Assembly (NCBI GenBank): GCA_018067115.1
Contig: JAGPVI010000247.1
Span: 1-17,571, forward strand
Direction of reading: 5' to 3'
From: Bizionia sp.
GTDB lineage: Bacteria; Bacteroidota; Bacteroidia; Flavobacteriales; Flavobacteriaceae
Length of the DNA: 17,571 bases
The notes below the pieces were generated by a model. That model saw only the letters and a list, made by a program, of their open reading frames with translations, had not been told where the DNA came from and made no database searches. A program made the translations under genes and the position numbers. Below, in pieces: positions 13,984-17,571 of this stretch; the stretch's first letter is position 1, and each line of letters begins with the position of its first letter.

Positions 13984-15987
13984 TTAATATCTTAAAAATG
14001 TTATTTCGCAAGCCTTACATACACGTCTTTCTTGGATGTATTCATTGATATCATACCAACCACCCGTTTTTTGCCAAATATCTAGTCCTCTCCCTAAAAT
14101 CACTTTCCACCCGTTATTCATTTCAATAGATCTGTCGTGAATAAAATCGTCAAACTCATAGGAAAATATAATGCCCATTGATTCCAACGAATAACGCATT
14201 TGTTCAAAAGCTTCCTTGGCATTTTCTATAAAATCTTCATTATTACTAGTTACTAAGTGAACTTTAACTTCTGTATCAGGATCTTTCTTTTCACTAATCA
14301 GTTTTGTGAGTTCCATAAAGTTGCGCAACTGATAGGGTAGCCTAATGTATGGGTCTGTGATATTAAAATCAGTGGCATTTAATAAATAAGCTCCAAATAA
14401 ATTATCATAGGAAATACCAGACTGATTATCTCTAATTATTTTTTGTCCAGGTTCTAGTGATAAATTAATGTTTTCGGATTTCTGCGATTGATTGTTCTCA
14501 GCAACTTCCGTTTGCTGTATAGTAGGTTTTACTTCATTTTCAATCTCTTCTAATGTCAAGATAGAAAAATTTTCTCCTGTTGATTTACTAACGTAACTAA
14601 AATCTACTTCTTCGAAGGTTTCATCCATTTTACGAAGTTGATCTTTAACACGCTTTCTGTTTTCAATTGCGAAATCTAAAATTTCTTTCGCATCAGCTTC
14701 AGTGAAATCATTATCTGGGTAGATTATTTTAATTAGACCAGCGAATGTTTTAGCAATTGATGTTTTGTCTCGGGTAGTAATTGTGCTCGATAATTCAAAG
14801 TATTTTGTATAATCGTGCGTTCTATCTTCTTTCCTTAGGTTCTTTAATACTTCAGCAAGGTAATCAACAATAAAACCGTATTGCGAAGTAAACATTTCAT
14901 TTCGTAATTTTTGAACTTCCCACCCTGGAAGATATCCGTGCATACGGTCAAGGAAAGCTGTGTCATAATAATCTTTAGGCAAGGCCTCAAAAAGATCGCT
15001 ATGTTTCATCATATATTTTACTGAATGGTCTGTGTTTCCAACGAATACCATTGAAGCAGAAGCACCATAGACTTGAGTTCCTCTTGAAAAGGATTTATTA
15101 GCCATATAATTTTTCATTATATCCACTAAGCCACGGTCTACACGCTTTGTTTTACCTGCAAATTCATCATAGGCAACAACATCCCAATACCCAACTAACC
15201 CTATATCACCTGAACTATTATTTACAAATAGTTTCGCTTTTGATACTTCTCCACCAGAAATTAAAATACCGTGTGGCGACATTTCAGAATAAATATGCGA
15301 CTTTCCTGTTCCTTTTGGACCTAGTTCAATTAAGTTATAGTTGTTCTCTACAAATGGAACAAGTCTGGTTAGTTGCAGCAGTTTTGAACGAAATGTAAAT
15401 TCTTCTGGATTAAGTCCAATTGATTGTAATAAAACATCCATCCATTCTTCCTTGTCAAAATGTTTCCGAGCACCTTTATATTCTTCAATATCTACATTGG
15501 AAACTTGAATTGGTTTTAAACTTTCAACCATCCAAGGTATATGATCTCTTTCTTCGGAAGGAACGTAAGCCAAGGTTAAAATGCACCAAACACCACTAGA
15601 TAGTAATTTTTGATGTTCTCTTATAAGTGCATCTGAAATTGGAACGCGGTTTAAACCTAGATTTGCAAATGAAGCTTCATATCTATCTTGCCTGTCATTA
15701 AGCTGAACCGCCACTTTATCTATAATTCTATGAGAACCTTTTTCTCGAATTGTAGATTTTATTATTTGAGACTCGTCTCGATGCACAAAATGTTTGACAA
15801 TAATATTTTTAACAGTTTCTACACCTTCATCAATGGTTGCTTCGTCATCTGTAGCGCAGTATTGCCCTAGTAAATATTCAAGGACATAGGTAGGAACTAT
15901 AGCATTGCCTTTTACTAATTTGGTTAAATCCTTACGAACTACCTTGCCTGCAAAGTGCTCGTTTATTTTTATATTAAGTGCGTTCAT
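13984..15987 (-). CDS. brxL: BREX protein BrxL (AAA+ Lon-related) with MIT_C/PLD-like C-terminus
   Basis: A 667-aa protein of the type 1 BREX phage-defence system. The N-terminal BrxL region (1-200) begins LNIKINEHFAGKVVRKDL. The AAA+ core has Walker A GPKGTGKS (223-230), Walker B WDVVAYDEFAG (268-278), sensor VFVGNTD (314-320) and DRMHGYLPGWE (347-357). BrxL binds DNA as a ring assembly and is needed for phage restriction in some systems. Residues ~521-645 have the signature HDRSIE (617-622), NGW (625-627) and GRGLDIWQ (632-639), which I recognise from MIT_C, the phospholipase-D-like fold at the end of eukaryotic MITD1. No Lon Ser-Lys dyad is apparent. The protein ends with CKAC (657-660). 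It starts 5 bp after the pglZ stop, so the two are one operon. Confidence 0.93.
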   Translation of the reverse strand: MNALNIKINEHFAGKVVRKDLTKLVKGNAIVPTYVLEYLLGQYCATDDEATIDEGVETVKNIIVKHFVHRDESQIIKSTIREKGSHRIIDKVAVQLNDRQDRYEASFANLGLNRVPISDALIREHQKLLSSGVWCILTLAYVPSEERDHIPWMVESLKPIQVSNVDIEEYKGARKHFDKEEWMDVLLQSIGLNPEEFTFRSKLLQLTRLVPFVENNYNLIELGPKGTGKSHIYSEMSPHGILISGGEVSKAKLFVNNSSGDIGLVGYWDVVAYDEFAGKTKRVDRGLVDIMKNYMANKSFSRGTQVYGASASMVFVGNTDHSVKYMMKHSDLFEALPKDYYDTAFLDRMHGYLPGWEVQKLRNEMFTSQYGFIVDYLAEVLKNLRKEDRTHDYTKYFELSSTITTRDKTSIAKTFAGLIKIIYPDNDFTEADAKEILDFAIENRKRVKDQLRKMDETFEEVDFSYVSKSTGENFSILTLEEIENEVKPTIQQTEVAENNQSQKSENINLSLEPGQKIIRDNQSGISYDNLFGAYLLNATDFNITDPYIRLPYQLRNFMELTKLISEKKDPDTEVKVHLVTSNNEDFIENAKEAFEQMRYSLESMGIIFSYEFDDFIHDRSIEMNNGWKVILGRGLDIWQKTGGWYDINEYIQERRVCKACEITFLRY

Positions 15988-15992
15988 AGGTT

Positions 15993-17571
15993 TTAGAATT
16001 CATCAAAATCATTTGTAAAAGAAATATTAAGGGTATAGTAATACTCTTTGTAAGTTCTCCATTTGTTAGCGCGATCCATTGGTTCTTCCAGTACCAGTTT
16101 TACACGTTGATTTTTATATTTTCCACTTGCTTGCGCAGTTAATTGGAATCTGTTTTTAACTTCTCGCTGTCGTTGGTTTTCTTCTTTAATATCGAAGGTG
16201 TAGATAAACTGATCACTTAACAACGTGCCATCCTCTGCTTGAATGGATGCTTTAATTTTTCTTTCCAACATAGTATCATCTACCTGCTCTGTTTGAATAA
16301 ATGAAACCGCGAGCAAGTTTGTAGTTATCTTGTCGGTAGATTTTATAATATCTATTTCTACCTGAGCTGTCGTGTCTTGACGCTTTTTATTCACTTTTAC
16401 TACGGGTATTATAATTTCTTGTAACGATGCACCACCGTGAATAAATTTAGATCCAGAACCTTTAACTCGTAATCTATTTACCGATTTTGGAATTAATGCA
16501 TTACCGGTACTTTTTAGTCCGAGTTGCTCGTGCGTAAAAGACTTTATTGCATCATTCCCAGTTATGTCAGTTCCAAGTACAAACCTTCTATTATGCTTAT
16601 CAACTACACCTTTTATATCAGCCGTTGTAAAATCGCTTTCTTCTAATGTTTCATATTGATATAAAAACCCGTGATCTGAAGTGATAATCATATTATTACC
16701 ATTCATATTGGAAATCTTCTTTAATAAGTCCATAAAGAAGTTTAGCTCGCTTTCTACCGCATCAAATACTTTGTCTTGCGAGGTTGTGTCATCACCAGTA
16801 TCATCTATATTGTTATGGTAGATGTAAATAACATCATATTGCTTTACAAAGTCCCTGCCTGTTGTATTGGCACTAAACTTCATAAAATCTTCAGCTAAAA
16901 TTGCTGTTGCTCGTGCTTCAGAATTTTCTGTTAGAATTTTTGAGCGAGATGCAATACCCATAGATGGCATCCCATCTACTAAAATTTGGTCTGTTCCTTC
17001 TTTTATTGATAGTTCTTTATGAGGCAACAAAGAAGCCATCCCTAATTGTGTATAGGATGGTAATGACGCTAACGAACCTTCAATTTCACTATCATATCTA
17101 TTCTCTTGAGTTAATCTTTTATTTAACTCAACACCACACTCAAATCGTAATGCATCAGATATTATGACAAACACACGTTGCTTTTTTTCAACAAAAGGTT
17201 GGATATGGTTTTTGAAAAATTGTCTTTGACTATAGTTTTTGGCTACTGGCCAGTTTTCTAAATCATCAATAATAGATTGCCATTTATCATTGTAATGAAG
17301 TAACCAGTCATTGGTATATAATTTTTCTACTTTTTGAGCCAAACCGGCAAGTATGTTATCTTGATTGGATCTTCGGTAGTTTAGAATAAACTTTCTATAT
17401 AGATAATCAATTTCATAAAGAGACGTCGTGTATTGCTCTAAACCGTTTTCAACAGACTTAAATTCTACTTTAAGTTTTTGAATCTGATATTGCAGTTGTG
17501 AAGCAAAAGAAACACTTTCATAGAATGCCACAAAATGCGGATTATACCAAAAGGTATGTTCTCTTTGCTTT
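15993..17571 (-). CDS. pglZ: BREX phosphatase-like protein PglZ, C-terminal part (runs off window)
   Basis: Alkaline-phosphatase-superfamily protein of type 1 BREX. The frame has no stop up to the right edge, reading ...QREHTFWYNPHFVAFYE; the GTG at 17531 is an internal Val, so the true start lies beyond the window. About 525 of the ~850 residues usual for the family are visible. Counting from that Val: the metal-site motif is VIISDALRFE (122-131, D126), the probable nucleophile region is LPSYTQLGMASLLPH (157-171, candidate T161), the second metal motif is ITSDHGFLY (283-291, D286, H287), and H365 in HGGASLQE is a further ligand candidate. The C-terminus is a beta-rich domain. The order pglZ-brxL with a 5-bp gap is the canonical end of brxABC-pglX-pglZ-brxL, so pglX should be upstream, outside the window. 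Confidence 0.95.
   Translation of the reverse strand, partial: KQREHTFWYNPHFVAFYESVSFASQLQYQIQKLKVEFKSVENGLEQYTTSLYEIDYLYRKFILNYRRSNQDNILAGLAQKVEKLYTNDWLLHYNDKWQSIIDDLENWPVAKNYSQRQFFKNHIQPFVEKKQRVFVIISDALRFECGVELNKRLTQENRYDSEIEGSLASLPSYTQLGMASLLPHKELSIKEGTDQILVDGMPSMGIASRSKILTENSEARATAILAEDFMKFSANTTGRDFVKQYDVIYIYHNNIDDTGDDTTSQDKVFDAVESELNFFMDLLKKISNMNGNNMIITSDHGFLYQYETLEESDFTTADIKGVVDKHNRRFVLGTDITGNDAIKSFTHEQLGLKSTGNALIPKSVNRLRVKGSGSKFIHGGASLQEIIIPVVKVNKKRQDTTAQVEIDIIKSTDKITTNLLAVSFIQTEQVDDTMLERKIKASIQAEDGTLLSDQFIYTFDIKEENQRQREVKNRFQLTAQASGKYKNQRVKLVLEEPMDRANKWRTYKEYYYTLNISFTNDFDEF

Noticed and set aside
13984..15987. Chromosomal Lon protease
   Set aside because: The N-terminal BrxL region and the neighbouring pglZ identify BREX BrxL. 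A Lon N-domain and catalytic Ser-Lys dyad are not seen.
17529..17531. GTG at 17531 as the pglZ start codon
   Set aside because: The frame continues upstream without a stop to the window edge with family-like residues (HTFWYNPHF), and the visible length is well short of a full PglZ.

Overview
The window looks like part of a mobilizable or conjugative element from a Bacteroidota bacterium, probably Flavobacteriia-like. The DNA is AT-rich. Start codons sit in contexts such as TTATTATG with no Shine-Dalgarno. The mobilization proteins resemble the BfmA/BtgA type, and a DUF6876-like protein is present. The element carries anti-phage cargo. No rRNA, tRNA, CRISPR array, integrase or transposase is visible, so the ends of the element lie outside the window.

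Layout, left to right. (1) 1-1401 is the 3' part of a large gene of unknown function that runs off the left edge. (2) 1468-6415 is a block of plus-strand accessory genes: a ParB-like protein, a 55-aa protein, a 183-aa protein, a short SSB, a DUF6876-like protein and a 65-aa protein. Between them lies a large amount of structured non-coding DNA. This comprises a ~163-bp leader present in two copies, a ~208-bp unit in tandem, and a ~335-nt nested fold in front of ssb. (3) 6416-6798 is non-coding, has strong inverted repeats, and is the best candidate for oriT. (4) 6799-9817 is a compact mobilization operon: a BfmA/BtgA-like accessory protein, an HxH relaxase and a VirD4/TraG-like coupling protein. 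(5) 9950-13916 is a two-gene plus-strand operon: an AAA_13/RloC-like ATPase with a CPFC zinc-hook motif, followed by a 561-aa protein of no recognised family with a PD-(D/E)XK-like signature. (6) 13984-17571, on the minus strand and convergent with that pair, is the end of a type 1 BREX operon (pglZ then brxL). The earlier brx genes should lie beyond the right edge.

How the parts may work together. The relaxase and its accessory protein would nick near 6600, and the coupling protein would deliver the strand to a secretion channel not encoded here. If the minus strand is transferred with its 5' end leading leftward, the ParB/SSB block is the first DNA to enter the recipient and its genes point towards oriT. 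That matches the leading region of known conjugative plasmids, where ssb and anti-defence genes are expressed early from folded single-stranded DNA. The duplicated hairpin leaders and the large fold upstream of ssb would fit such a role, but this is inference. The right half is a defence cargo: BREX plus the ATPase/putative nuclease pair. The pair and the folded non-coding elements are the most promising candidates for something undescribed.
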